Part shown: positions 1 to 13,149 of the stretch, in pieces
Layout of the letters: every line of letters starts with the position of its first letter
Position numbering within the stretch: position 1 is the stretch's first letter
DNA from: Hermodice carunculata
Taxonomy: Eukaryota; Annelida; Polychaeta; Eunicida; Amphinomidae
Assembly (NCBI GenBank): GCA_964020975.1
Contig: OZ026615.1
Location: 84,693,989-84,757,988 of the forward strand
Direction of reading: 5' to 3'
Length of the DNA: 64,000 nt
Program-made: the position numbers and the translations under genes
The notes under the pieces: model-generated
The model's input: only the letters and a program-made list of their open reading frames with translations
Told to the model about the DNA's origin: nothing
Database searches by the model: none

Positions 1-1508
1 AGGTTGCACTAAACATGACTAAAACAAAAATAATCTTATTTAGTGAGGTTTTATATACCAAATCGTGAGGTCAAATGTAAAAAATTAGTAGATGATATAG
101 ACACAAATAACTTAGTATTTCGATTCGTTGTTCGATGTAAAATTTATGAAAAAATGCATGTTTGATTAGATATATAATAAATTCTACATTCGCGATTGTG
201 TTCTCTATGCTATCCTATGCTATCCTATTATCGCTCTAACAATTGCCATAGGTCACATCAGCCTTAGTATCTTTTTGAAGTTAATATGAATGTTAATTTG
301 AGTTGTGGCATTAGATTATTAAGATAAATGGCTAAAACCTGGTCTTTTGAGATTTTAAAAATTTCTTTTAATTATTATTGAAAAACGAGTGGTCCTAAAT
401 GTGAAATAGTGTATTTTTAACCTTGAAAATTTACGCGAAATCAAAGGTCGATAAATGGGTTATAGTATTATGATAGTACATGTGCCACTTAAATTCTCTT
501 TATCAAGTCCAGTTTGTCATATCCTAGAGTTTTCATGTACCTCGATGTTTTGTTTGCATTAAACAACCTCTCTGCAACTTTCTAATGTCGCTGCTTAGGA
601 GAATCTCTAGTGATACCCTTTGAGCAGAATAGTCCCACTGTCAATGTGCAAATATTTACCACACATGATTTTATCATCTCCATGTAGTAAAACTCCTCGG
701 CCCACCATTCAATCTGGCGTGCAATAATTGCTTGGACTTAAAACAATACAGGCAGGCCATATTTGCTGTGTCGAGGTATCGGTAAATGAAATGGATGCCT
801 TTATTATGGCTACAGGTATTTTAGTCAAACGGGTGAGCATTTAGTCATAGAGTAGACAGTGTACCTAAGGCAAGGCAAAAATGTGTATTTTCCCGGAGTT
901 GTCGATGAAATAATTCCTGAATTCCCTGATTAAAATTAAGCTGATAAGCATTTTATCATGAAATGTACAATGTACATGTACCTCAAAGTACGGCATAAAC
1001 ACAACTCTTGTTAGAGTGCCATGACTCTGCCAGCTGAGTAAAAAAAGGCAATGGAAGAGTTACCAGTTGAATACCATTTTTATTACTAACATATTTGAAT
1101 TCTTAAACTGGTCAGAGAAACATGAGACATGCAAAATCGCACGTCTTTTAGGTCAGAGCAGTCATTTAGTCTTCAAACGGAGAGGCATCCCGAAAAAGAA
1201 AAGATTTCTTCATTATTATCTCGTACACCAATAAGCAAAGCATTATTTGTTTACATATGTTTTTTTTTTTTGATATCAGGTGATTAACTTGAGCAATTTC
1301 CCTCTGTTAGTGGACGACGTGTATTTCTTAATAGTTTCTGTGGATGCGGCAAGTTGCACGCCTGTAACCCTACTAACTGTAGGTATGCTTGGCATAAAAT
1401 GATTTGAAAAAAAACCTTGCTTTTTGTAACGCAAGACTATGGTTCATGATTTTACATTATGTTGTGCATAATACATTAACTATAATAATGGATTTTGGTA
1501 TTTTGTTG

Positions 1509-1698
<190 letters not shown>

Positions 1699-1856
1699 CA
1701 GTATTACAAGGAGATCAACTTAAAATATCAAAATGCAAAATTGCAGGTTTTTCGGTAAATGTTCCGCACTTTTACTTGTGCAACTGGAACTGTTACCTTT
1801 TACTGGTACTGATTATATCTCACCTTTCTTTCTTTTCATACCATGTTACCAACAAG

Positions 1857-1934
<78 letters not shown>
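1857..1934. repeat. (TA)n microsatellite
   Basis: About 78 bp of TA with one TTTA interruption. It has a positional counterpart of about 109 bp at 55903-56011 in the right copy, so this tract predates the duplication. Confidence 0.97.
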
Positions 1935-1937
<3 letters not shown>

Positions 1938-3862
1938 CATGTCCGCTGATAACTGAGGATGGAAAGAAAGAAAGATAGATGAAAGAGCCAAACACATAAA
2001 AAATACACAAATAAATACTCTCAGTAGCAAAATAGTTCCAAAAAGGAAAATGTGTTACATAGCCTATCATCCCATATTTTCTAATGGCCTGTTTTAAAAT
2101 TTGTTTTACTAGCATACAAGCCAAGGGCATGTTAACCGTTTTATTGTACAAGCACACACCATAAACTCTAGTTAATTGTACAAGTGCATGTAAGATTAAA
2201 TCGAATACTAATCCTCGCTTTATAAGAGTTATGTTCCACCAATTGTCCACACTTACAGAGTGATACTGTATCGTAAAGAATAGCATATTGTTGGCATAAA
2301 ATTAAATATAAGATTATTTTCAAATGTGTTATAGGATATGAAACGGTGCTATATTTTCAACCCAAATTTGCTCAATAGTAACAATAAACGTCGGAAACGA
2401 AGTCTACCTTTGAGACTTTTTGCAAAATACTCTAAATACTTTTTGGCACCTCAGTTGACCCAGGACATGATGTTTTTTTGTTGCCCTGTGTCACTAAGTG
2501 GAATCACCATGAAATGCAGCTAGTTTTGTGGTGTTCCATATATCATGTCCTTCTCCTGGCTTGTAAGGCACGAATAAACGTGAACACAAGGATACCAGTC
2601 AGTATAATACGTAGTCCAATTCATTTTGTAGTTTCATTTTTATTACCAAAACATAATAATGTGCAGTGTAGACATCTGTAACTTTTCAATAACTGCTCAC
2701 ACATCTGATGAGCCTCCACATATACACTTCTTTGTCCGTTTGTGTTCAGGCGGTTGGGCATATTTGTCTGGGTGAGATACCACTGTGAATTAAAAAACAT
2801 ACATTTGAAGCAGGGATATGTGACATCATCGTTAAACATATCTAAAATGGAAATTAAAATATATGTTCTTTTACACACATAAACACACACACATATACAC
2901 ATAATAAACTCTATTTAAACTTACCTTTGGTTCATAGGAAAAGGGTTTTAACATTAAAAGTACACACATTTTGTTACCTATATTTCAACATTATCACTGG
3001 TAATGGTGCACTCTGTGATGCATGTCAGTCAGATGTCTGCAGCAGCACCTCGTCGAACCATACACTTATATATATACTCATGTATAATTAATTTATCAAG
3101 TCTAAATCCAGATTTAGATTTCCAGTAAATTCTGATCATTGTTGGTACTGTTTCTACAATATGAGAGCTGTGATTGTTCTCGGAATAATGCTTTAATAGA
3201 AATGGAGTTGGAAGTATGTATTTTAACAGGTATATAAGCGTGTAAGGGAAATTTATGCACTCACACTACTTGTTGTGAGCTTACCTGATGCAAATTATGC
3301 TTCCAAAATTTAGCTAAAGCACTATTTGTGGTTTCTTTTAACGGATACGGAGGGAAAAATAGCACTACGAGGGGGGAGGGTATCTGGGGCACAATTAAGT
3401 TTGCTGAGCTTAGGAATTATGAATATCCACTTTTTATTCATACTTCATAATATATCAATTCCACACTTGTGTTTTCTTATAGATCTGGGATAATTCATTA
3501 GACCTCTAATAGACAGCATAACTTATTGTAATTGGGGCTATTTTATTTTGGAAATACACATTTTTCGCAAGGTATTTTTAGACACGAAATAAGACGTTAG
3601 AGAAAAGGAGATACAATACGTTTTTGGAGTTAGTGACGATTAAATCAATGTTAATTTTTTTACCTAAGCATTATATTCTTTCTCTTAAGGAACACAAGTT
3701 ATCACTCCCGTTACATGATCTTGAGTTGCATCATAGATATCTGAAGTTGTGTGAATCAAATGATATGTTGGACCGATTTCAATGTATGTAAATTTGAATT
3801 TGAGCCATCCTTAATCGAAACAGAAATATCCTAAAAGGGCCAGGAATTTTTATTTTATGTTT

Positions 3863-3915
3863 GGAACAAGCGGGACTCGAACCTGCAACCTTTGGCACCA
3901 GTTGCCTAGCGACTT
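3863..3915 (-). other. tRNA-like 3' half (tRNA pseudogene or tRNA-derived repeat)
   Basis: Read on the minus strand, the segment ends in a T-arm-like string, GGTTCGAGTCCCGC, preceded by an AAAGGTTGCA spacer as in many tRNAs. No convincing D-arm, anticodon stem or acceptor pairing is visible upstream. The right copy lacks the T-arm half of this stretch. It is probably a decayed tRNA or tRNA-derived SINE fragment rather than a working tRNA. Confidence 0.3.
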
Positions 3916-5129
3916 ATTTAAGCAGTGACAAATTACCATTAATTTTACGTAGGTAAACTTGCATTTCATATGTTCAAAACATATATAATTTAATCACGAA
4001 AATCTACTCAACTGAAAACAAAAAACACAAATAACATACAGAAACCACGGAATCTTACAACATACGTCATTTATCCATCTATTCTGCGACAAGCAGAGCA
4101 TCTAAGCTTTTCAGCCTGTCATTTCAGTTACCTTGCAAAGTTTGATATTTTTGTGCTTATGTTTTTTCCAAAAATCATTTGCAGCGACATAGTTTATATT
4201 GCTGGGTATTTTCATTTACATCAAAGTAAAGGGAGTATTCACCATATCTACCTGTCATAGGTTCGTTGCATTGTATGCCCAAGAGCTGTTCAAAACTAAG
4301 ACAAATGAAACAAATGCAACTTTATATATCTATAAATATAGTCGGATATATTATTGCCATCTGAAATCCATCTATTCTTCTTGCAAGGAGAGAGCCATGT
4401 GAGATCGTCATGAGGAAAAATAAAGACGAATTATATTGTGTGAATATACAGTTGTATACACAACAAAATGAGTATGTGTTTTTGTGCCAACGATTTATTT
4501 GTGTTTTGTCCATCAGAATATTTAGATACCTATATGTAGCCTATTTTGCACTGTCTATTAAGCCCTGTTCCGGACACACTTCACGTGTTTTTCTTATTAA
4601 CAGCCTCTTCAAAACCTCGCAAATAAAGTCGCTGTGCAACATGATACAATAGTCGGAACTGCCTCTAAATATGACACTATGCCAAATCAAGCTTCGGTTT
4701 CGGTTTTCAAGATGGAATGTAATTTCACTTAACAATGCGTTAGTTTTAAAATATCTTGACGGGTATATATATATGTTGATTTAATATCCTTCAAAATTAC
4801 AACTGCAACAGTATGAAATAAAGCGGTTTTGGTTGTAAAATTATATCCATGATGTGCTCGCAAACTTACGTTTGTGATACAATTCGATTTTTAAGTGTAC
4901 TTTCATCATAGGTGTTAAGCGGGTGTATCAAATAAAACTCTAAAAAGCTGATACAAAATGTTACTTTTATCACTACAGGGCACTACTGGACAACCCTTAA
5001 GTAAATGGCACTTCAAATTCTGCAAGTTAGTTAAAACAAGTATAACCTCATATCTATAGAACCAGCATTTACCATATCTTTAGCGTATTCTCAAAACATC
5101 ATAAGACTGAAAAGAGCATACATTCTTCT

Positions 5130-8100
5130 TTACAGTTGCTGCGCACAAAAATGCGGAAAGCCATCTTGTTGAAACCCATTGCATTTTATTGTGTGAGACC
5201 TGCGGCGAAAGCCGTCACATGCTAAATTAAGGCGTTGCTGCCGACAAGTTCATAATCCAGGAATCCATATTACATTGGCTCAAATGAGCCTTTAATTCAT
5301 CCAGCCTCAAAGTTATAACTGGGAAAATATGACCTATGATATAGAAAATACAAAATCACATTTAGCAGATATAACAATGTAACACTTACTCCTTAATGCA
5401 GACGCGTTATTCAAATACGTATGAGTAACTGCATTAGTTCAGCATGATATGACACGACCATGCCTAAAAATAACCTGTTCTATGCTAAACATAAAAAACA
5501 ACTGCGCTCATAACTATATCTAAATATAATACAAGCTTGATGAAACAGGAAATTTAACATACGCAATATACAAAATCACTGCAGTTATGGTAACCTGCCG
5601 TAAACATATACTTTGGAGGGAAATACATAGTTAAAGCCTGCAGCTAAGTCACTTTTATGCCTGGCTGCTGTAAATGAGTACGTCCATGCAAACATGCATG
5701 AAATACCTAAAACTATACTTACATGACTGTTGGCGGGACCTAGACAGCAAAAACGTTGTGTAACAACATGGTGACCATCACATTAAAATATCACCCATGT
5801 CAAGGCGGGTCCCCAGAGGGGCGGAAATGCAATGCGTGAACAATGTACTACACTAGATGTGGACGGTCCAGCGAAACAGCACATGTGTCCAACTCAATGA
5901 TAGGTAGCCTTATCACGTAACAAGTACGTTCTGTAAAATAATGACAATACCCGCCGCTGGAGAATCAATCCAGAGATATAATGTTCCTAATGACTACAAT
6001 CCTAATATATCATTTATTATATATGCCTAGGACTAGTGGTATCATTTTACTTCTATAGTTAGCCTTTTTTCGCCGATAGTAGTCTTCTTAAAGGTCCTCT
6101 TGATTGACCATGTTCAAATTTGATACAGGGGGGACTCATGGGTTTTTCTCACCATACAGTGCGATTTAAGAGAAATGGATGTAAAAATAATACTTTTATA
6201 CACATGTTTATTTTGCAAACCCACTGCGCCTTCGATCGGCGCTTTCCGTTCACTTCCGACACCCACAAGGCTCGGAAGGCTTGTAATGTCACAAATGCAA
6301 CACCGCTGGCTGACTGGGAAGACTCCGACCATGCTAGCGAGCCATGGCTGTCAAGTGTCACTTGGTTTAAACATATTTTATTCATCCTTTATCATCAGGA
6401 TTGTCTTCTTATGACCAGAGGGGTCAAAATAGGGTTTTGTCCCTCTCTCCAATTGTTTTTTTTTTTTGAATAAAACGTATTTAAACCAAAACATTTATGT
6501 AGAAATATTCATTTTCGTCCCTGTTCCCACGCAGGATGGGCTGGTGTGTTGCTTAACATTAATTGTAGCAATACAAGTTGTACAGCTTGTTTACATTACC
6601 CCCCAAAAGACCTGAAATTACAGAGAGCGTGGACCCATATGTCAAGATTTACATGGACATATGGCAAGGCCCTGGGAACCGATCTTACCTATGTAGCGAA
6701 CACTTTTTGCAATAGTGGCAGATACTCTAGTACCCATCTACACTAAAATTAATTGGCTAAATGTATCAAGAACTTCCAGCACTTTCTATAAGCCTGGCAA
6801 TTTGGAATATTGCCGATATCAGGAGGCAAATTTGAACTTTGGCATACCAGCAAAATGTGATTTGGTGTATGTCGAGAAAGATTGTGGCAATCAGCACTCA
6901 TTTTTGTCAGGCGCCAGCCATTTACAATTGACTCGACCTCGACAAAACAAGGTAGACAAAATCTCATCTGTCAAACTTGTGTCCTGACCCAAGAGGACGT
7001 AAAAAACTCTTTTGATGGTGAGAATAATTTTGTTCCAATGAACACCCATATGGGATGAGACAGTGGTTTGAATAACCACTCCATATGACGTGAAGCTGCA
7101 AATGATTGCAGGCCATTACTCTAACCATTCATGTCCAAGAAGAATAATGTTCACAAATATTCTGTATCCAGCTGGTGGTATCAACACCTGTGACCATCAA
7201 AGTGGTGGACATAATTTTAGGATTATTTTCACCAACCCGAAATTCCCAAGTACCTGAACTCGGCAAAGTGGAAACATTTTGCCTTAGCCAAGACGGACCA
7301 AATTTCCAGAATCTGGTAGAACTGTCTGAGATAGAGACGAGGCTTCTGGTTTTCTCCTTTCGTGTTAATACAGCGCATATAAGCAAGGTTCCATACGATA
7401 TCATGCCTGTGTCTGAAAATACATGAATTTCACGGTAACCAAGATCAAATGACAATGGCTTCATGCATTTGGGAAAAGGCATATCGTGGATATTTTCTAA
7501 TAACTCAAGCCAAACAAATGAAGCGATTAATGTCACAAGGAATTCTATCATACCATGACAGTTTCAAATGGGTGGTTTCTTGAAAGAGTAGTTTTACCAG
7601 CATGACTCATGGAATAATTAAACCAAAAGGATCGTAAATTGACAATACAAAGCTAAGCATGAGACGCTTTGTCATAATTATCAGAAAATCTCTTTTGAAT
7701 GGAGGAAAATAAAAACGTCACTGTGGACATTCTGTTGAACTCGACGTGAATCGGGGATTCATATAGTATTTCGTGAGTTCAAACCTTCCTGTCTGTAAAA
7801 TGGCAGGAATACCGAAAATAATTTTGTGCAACTCCGGTTTTGATTTGAGATATAGAGCCAGATCATCGACGTACATGTTATCCATGATTGCGTGTTTATT
7901 GAGTGGATCCGCATCCGGATTATCTACCACAGTTCTACGAAGTGCATAAGTGCTAGAGCTAGCACACCATACACCTCCAAACTAATGCGTCGACATGCGC
8001 AGATGTACTAGCTATCCTCCTATGTACCACAGGAAACGCAAAGCGTCACAGTTATACTGTGGTACACCAACCTGTTTATACATAACTCTTGTATATGCTT

Positions 8101-10270
8101 GTATGGCATACTGGTTTTACCAGAATCGAAGCAAAACAATCAAGTTTAGTAATTAGATCCAGACCTTGCAAACACCGCTCATTCAATGACTGACCTTGGA
8201 CCCGCAGTCAGACACAACTTTCAGTTTTTTCAAGTTTCTTTACATTGAAAACGCAATTATGTAGTCCGTACCACACACGTTCAGCACTTTTTGTTTTACT
8301 TCTGCTGGTACAATCTCTGCATAGGCATCTTCGAGAAGTTTCCTGATCTCCGACTCATACCTTTCATACAAATTTTCATGGTTTAAACGATTGGCCAAGC
8401 CATCAACCTTTTTCTTAGCAACAACAACATTGTTGGGAAGATTATTATCTGGATTTTCCACGAAATGGGTAATTCCTAATGAACTCCATTCTTTTCACAT
8501 CAAGCGTCCCATACGTCAATGACCTTTAAGTCAGAGACTGACACCTCATTAACAACGAGACCCCCATTCTTAATATCTCATGGCTGATCAACATTAGTGG
8601 TTGGAAGATCAGAGAATAACCTGGGATATGTGTCCAATATTGGGCACACAGAGACATAATTGCTAAATATGACGTCGTTTACAACTAGAAGAGCTCTGCT
8701 GCTGTGGACCCATCCAAACTTAAGACGTACAGCATAGGTCTCGCCCGCTTAACTCTAAAGGAAACAATGCATCCACGTAAATCTGACCTAAAAACAAGAA
8801 ATTAATTTCATTGATTGGTGTTTCAAGTATAATGTGTAATTGGCCCCTCAAGATTTAATTCTATGGCTAAACTTTCTGTACAGAAGGCATTGCTGGAAAC
8901 AGTATTTAAGGCCACTTTGACCCAGATTTTGTCATTGACACATACACTCACAATCGGCATGTTACGTGAATTAGCTTTGAAAACATGTCTGACAAAGGAA
9001 TTGCTCATATGCAAAAAAGCAAAATATTTACCTTGGCAGACAAAACGTCGGTTAGCTCTGGTACAATTTTCAGTACTATGACTGTCACGCACACAGTTCT
9101 CACAAAGATTCTGATCTTGAACAAAACATTTTCTGTCAGCGACTGAAAGACCTTTAAAATGTGGACGGCGAGACAAAATATGAAGTTGTGTACACATTTT
9201 ACAAGGGAAGTTATCATTTCCTCCATGCGCGTTGTTACTATCAAGGGGAAATTCAGAGACAAAGGTGTCCAACACAACTGCGCAACACCCACCAGCAGTG
9301 TCCCCTAGACGCCGGCGTCTTCGCTTGCGAGTTTTGTCATTAGCCTTCGTATGTGTGGCATTTGCTGACACTACCTTTCATTTTTTGGTACGTTCGGCCC
9401 CTGAGACAGTTCCACACAACGGATCGTTGAGTTCATCTGTTACCAACTTAACAAAATCAACAAGTCCGGGAACTTTAGGTATGCATCATGCTCACCTTTA
9501 CTTTTTTTACTCTTTCTTGGACCATTTGCGCTGTATAAAGTTGGGTAAGCGCGACACAATACCAAAAAATGTGCATTTACTATGCTCAACGTGTCAAGGT
9601 CTTTCAAGATATCATGTGCATTACGCAGCTCATTACTCAAATGACGCAATTCCTGTGGTGTTTCGATTTGTTTGGATTTTCGTAAATTCTTAAGAATAGA
9701 CTCTGTGATCAAATGTTTGACCTGGATAGCTCACCAAGAATAGCATGAGCGCGCCTATATGCAGAATCCCTGCCCTGTATCTGCTTACCAGTTTGCTGTC
9801 TGGATCTTCACAAAATTTATCAACGTTTACATCCAAAGCTGGTATAAACGAATCATAGGATCGCCTGAAAAGTCTCTAGATCTGCCTTAGGAACGCTAGG
9901 TAGCTTGACCATTTCGAGTGATATAGAACACTGATCAGTATCTACCTGTGAAGTTTTAACAAAGGACTTTGCCTTACACAAAGTTTCCGCAGAATTGGAC
10001 TTGACCTCAACATAATATTTTTGATGAAACGACGTTGCCATGCGTTAAGCTGAATTCTGTGAAGACAAGCTTTAACTGACTGTTTTACTCATTGATAGAT
10101 GACCCGTCGGACTCTTCCGCAACTAAACGAGTAAGCTTGTTACAATTTGTAGTGACTTTGGTCTTGGCAACACCCCAAAACCGTCCAGGCCAGTAAGGGC
10201 GCTTCCAGGGGAAGGGCCTAAATAGGTCTGCTGGCACACCAAGCCATCCGCCACCGTAGCTGAGATGACC
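5130..10270 (-). mobile_element. BEL/Pao LTR retrotransposon fossil, left copy (broken)
   Basis: Minus-strand remains of a BEL/Pao-type element. Parts in element order: Gag-like segments (about 9440-10041); a region with CCHC-like cysteine clusters followed by a protease-like stretch (8823-9371); reverse-transcriptase pieces (8240-8461, and 7718-7930 with the YVDDL motif); an RNase H-like segment with the IHVFSD motif (7129-7551); and an LTR-like segment near 5130-5260. The last is matched on the far side of the right-hand fossil at 63825-63935, as expected of terminal repeats. The reading frame is broken many times and the element is not functional. The outer ends are approximate. It is old: most of it is shared with the right copy at about nine bases in ten. 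Confidence 0.75.
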
Positions 10271-10740
10271 AACGGTGACGGCAAGAGGCGGGTCTAATTA
10301 ACTGGTCAGACATACTGCCTCTCACCATGTTGCCATGTATAATATTATCTGATATTTGAAAAGCAAGTTAGTTTCTCACACGTTACTTACCTATGCTGAA
10401 ATTTTAATTACAAGATAAAGTATCCCGAGTTATTAGCTGCAAGACAGGAGTGTGAGAGGTAAAGGTAGTTTATAGTGGTTGGATAACTTGCATAAACTAA
10501 GGGACAGTTAAAGCAGGTAACCTTGTCTCGTCTCCAACCTACAGGTGTCTGCATAAGTAGGTTTAATACAGTCAAGTCTGTATGCTAAAGAAGGCACATC
10601 AGTCATTTTCCATGAATATGTTTTAGCTTCAGTACATAGTCCTGGGTAACGCCACCAAACATTGTGATGTCTACACATAGCTTCACTAGTAAAAGCTGAC
10701 TCCAATTGCTGGATGAATTTCATAAGATCCAGTTTCAGTA
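10270..10740. other. No gene recognised
   Basis: The pairing with the right-hand copy ends near 10270. The rest shows short open frames without recognisable motifs. It may belong to the 3' side of the LINE fragment that follows, because that fragment reads on the minus strand towards this stretch. Confidence 0.5.
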
Positions 10741-11215
10741 TAGGTAACCCCTAGTCATTCAAACCCGGTCACAACATTGACCACTTTACTTTCATCTTCC
10801 AACTACCAATCATGCTCCCTGTTAAAGGATAATTTCCCTACTTGTAAGATTTTTGTTTTGTTGATTCCAAATGGGCATCTCCATTTACTGGGATATGTTG
10901 CACATACATTTAAAATGTCTTAGAGATGGGTTATAGTACTAGATAAAAGTGTGATGTCGTCTGCACATGCAAAGCAGTCAAATTTATTGTTTGCCACATA
11001 TACCCCTCTGTCATTGTGTCACGAGTTTAGTAATAAACCATAAATAAAGATATTGAATAATTATGGAGATAAAACATCCCTTTGGCACTCCCTAGGGTGA
11101 TTGGGAAGAGTTTGCTATACTCAGAATTCCACTTGACACATGTTTTGAGACCAATGCACCATTCATACAAGTAAAGCCACTGGGACTTTAGAAAAACACC
11201 ACACAGTTTTTGAAA
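10740..11215 (-). mobile_element. LINE reverse-transcriptase fragment
   Basis: A minus-strand non-LTR reverse-transcriptase remnant. The clearest motif is FACADDITLLSS at about 10933-10981, the catalytic x-x-D-D box with both aspartates kept, preceded by a KFDCF-like stretch and followed by WRCPFGINKTK (about 10850-10890). Upstream (11060-11160) the translation resembles the VKW...YS..F.IT.G segment that precedes the GVxQG box of many LINEs. Frames change several times, so it is dead. No endonuclease, ORF1 or 3' tail is visible. The clade cannot be fixed. Confidence 0.6.
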
Positions 11216-11620
11216 GGCACACTGTGCAACATTTTGCCAAAATATAGTTCACCATCGAGACTGCAGCGACATAAATCTGTGGATGTATTCTTTCTTACTG
11301 GTATAACACTTAATAATATCGTGTAATATAATACATCAAAAAAACTGTCTCTCGTTGCTCGGTAAAACCAAACTATAATACATTGGCAGTACGGGAGATA
11401 CACATTGTAAGTTCCATAAGTTTGGCAAAAGGTTTACTTAAAAAAATAGGACGTTATTAACCGTAGTCATTACGATTTAAGAAATCAAGTTTAGGCATTT
11501 GAGTTGTAACCATAAAAGTTTAAAGGAATGACAGAGTAAGATAACATGGCTAAATACGGATCCCACAAAAGTTTACGAAAAATAATGGTACGGCCGTATT
11601 TTCAATTTTCAGTCGTAATA
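11215..11620. other. No gene recognised
   Basis: AT-rich unassigned sequence. The minus-strand open frame of 71 codons at 11188-11403 has no recognisable motif. Confidence 0.5.
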
Positions 11621-12016
11621 CCGTCGTAGCCAGGCTCCATTCCCGTGTATGCGTGATGTCATTTTTGAGCCTGTTCGGGAGTGATGCCATATGAAAGCAC
11701 AGAAGATTTGCTCTCTTTAAAATAAATGCACTCTCCTTTAAAATTTGCTGTGTTCACTACTAACTGAACCTACAGCATCATCTTGCATTTGGCCACTGTA
11801 AAATTCTGGGAACTGTTACCGTCGTAGCCAGGCACCATTCCCGTGTATGCGTGATGTCATTTTTGAGCCTGTTCGGGAGTGATGCCATACGAAAGCACAG
11901 AAGATTTGCTCTCTTTAAAATAAATGCACTCTCCTTTGAAATTTGCTGTGTTCACTACTAACTGAACCTACAGGATCGTCTTGCATTTGGCCACTGTAAA
12001 ATTCTGGGAACTGTCC
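11621..12016. repeat. 198-bp tandem duplication
   Basis: Two head-to-tail copies, 11621-11818 and 11819-12016, both starting CCGTCGTAGCCAGG. I count about six differences in 198 bp, so this is one of the youngest duplications in the window. No coding potential is visible. Confidence 0.95.
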
Positions 12017-12618
12017 CACAGCAAGATAAGAATTACATTTAGTCTGTAGTCACCTGGTAATTACGTTCCATAAAATAACCAACTTTACGCACATGGAAAT
12101 ATGAACTTAACACATCACAGGCACGAAACACCTCAGAAAGAACATTTCTCCCAAAAAGATTTTCCAAAGCCCTTTTACACATATTTCCACATTGTAAGAA
12201 TTACGAAAGTATCTGGTCCATCATTTGCATACCACTGGTGCCCTCCAAACCTGTGAATATAGGCGCCACATATAAGTTTTCACTGTTAACAGTGAAGAGC
12301 CATAGTTGCTAAAGAGCGCCAGGGGTGCGATCATTCTACGAACAAAGACACCCAACATTTCCCAATATGGCATATAGTCTATGCACCCATTTTATTACAA
12401 TGTGTGTCTTTGCTGTTCTGTATAAAGTTAAGATGCACCTTACAATTATGCATATTTTTATTCACAATTTTTGTCATCATCTAAAGTTGCTCTTTTGAAT
12501 TGATTTCTAAGCATCAATAAATTGTACAGAATACACACAGACGAATATTAAGAGCCATTATCTTGATATTACGCTCTGTATATTTTTATAAATACTGTAT
12601 TGCTATACAATATTCGAA
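12017..12618. other. No gene recognised
   Basis: Unassigned AT-rich sequence with short frames only. It runs into the SINE/MITE-like repeat copy at 12619. Confidence 0.5.
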
Positions 12619-12770
12619 ACTGTGTAACCTATGTAAATATGAACGTACTGTTGTGCATACTGTCCAGGTTCTTCTGTAGAATTTTGACATATGCTGCATT
12701 AGCCAAAAAATTGTCAAGGTTCTTCAGCAGGTAACTACTCACAACATATGTCGGAGCCTGTACCCATACA
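12619..12770 (-). repeat. Dispersed ~240-bp SINE/MITE-like repeat, copy a (partial)
   Basis: Minus-strand partial copy of the family also at 24427-24669, 33364-33614 and 41771-41986. Shared landmarks, read on the family plus strand, are GGCTCCGAAACATG, then CTGAAGA..CC, a GGGCTAATACAGC stretch and TCAAAATTTTAC. The distal third, with the GAGTTCGGACTGCGG landmark, is missing. Confidence 0.75.
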
Positions 12771-12779
12771 TCTCTATCT

Positions 12780-12782
12780 TCT

Positions 12783-12865
<83 letters not shown>

Positions 12866-12892
12866 GTCTATCTATCTGTCTATCTATCTATC

Positions 12893-12938
<46 letters not shown>
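12780..12938. repeat. Compound (CT)n-(TATC)n-(TG)n microsatellite
   Basis: A run of CT, then about 20 TATC units with a few TGTC variants, then about 20 TG units. Open frames of repeated LSLS/IYLS/VCVC across it are artefacts. Confidence 0.98.
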
Positions 12939-12939
<1 letters not shown>

Positions 12940-13149
12940 CCTGTGGCCACAATGAAACAAGTACAGCTGCAAGATGCTTTATAGGAAAAATGAGGAAAAC
13001 CAAATTTTACGTGCCCATGAATCACGGCACATTGGTTTTTCGTACGGTAGTTACGCAACTAGATCTAACAACAATAATCAAAATAATAATGTGGCGCTCC
13101 GCTTTTCTGTCCTGGTCCTTTGTGACACAAGTGGCCCTAATAAAAAACG

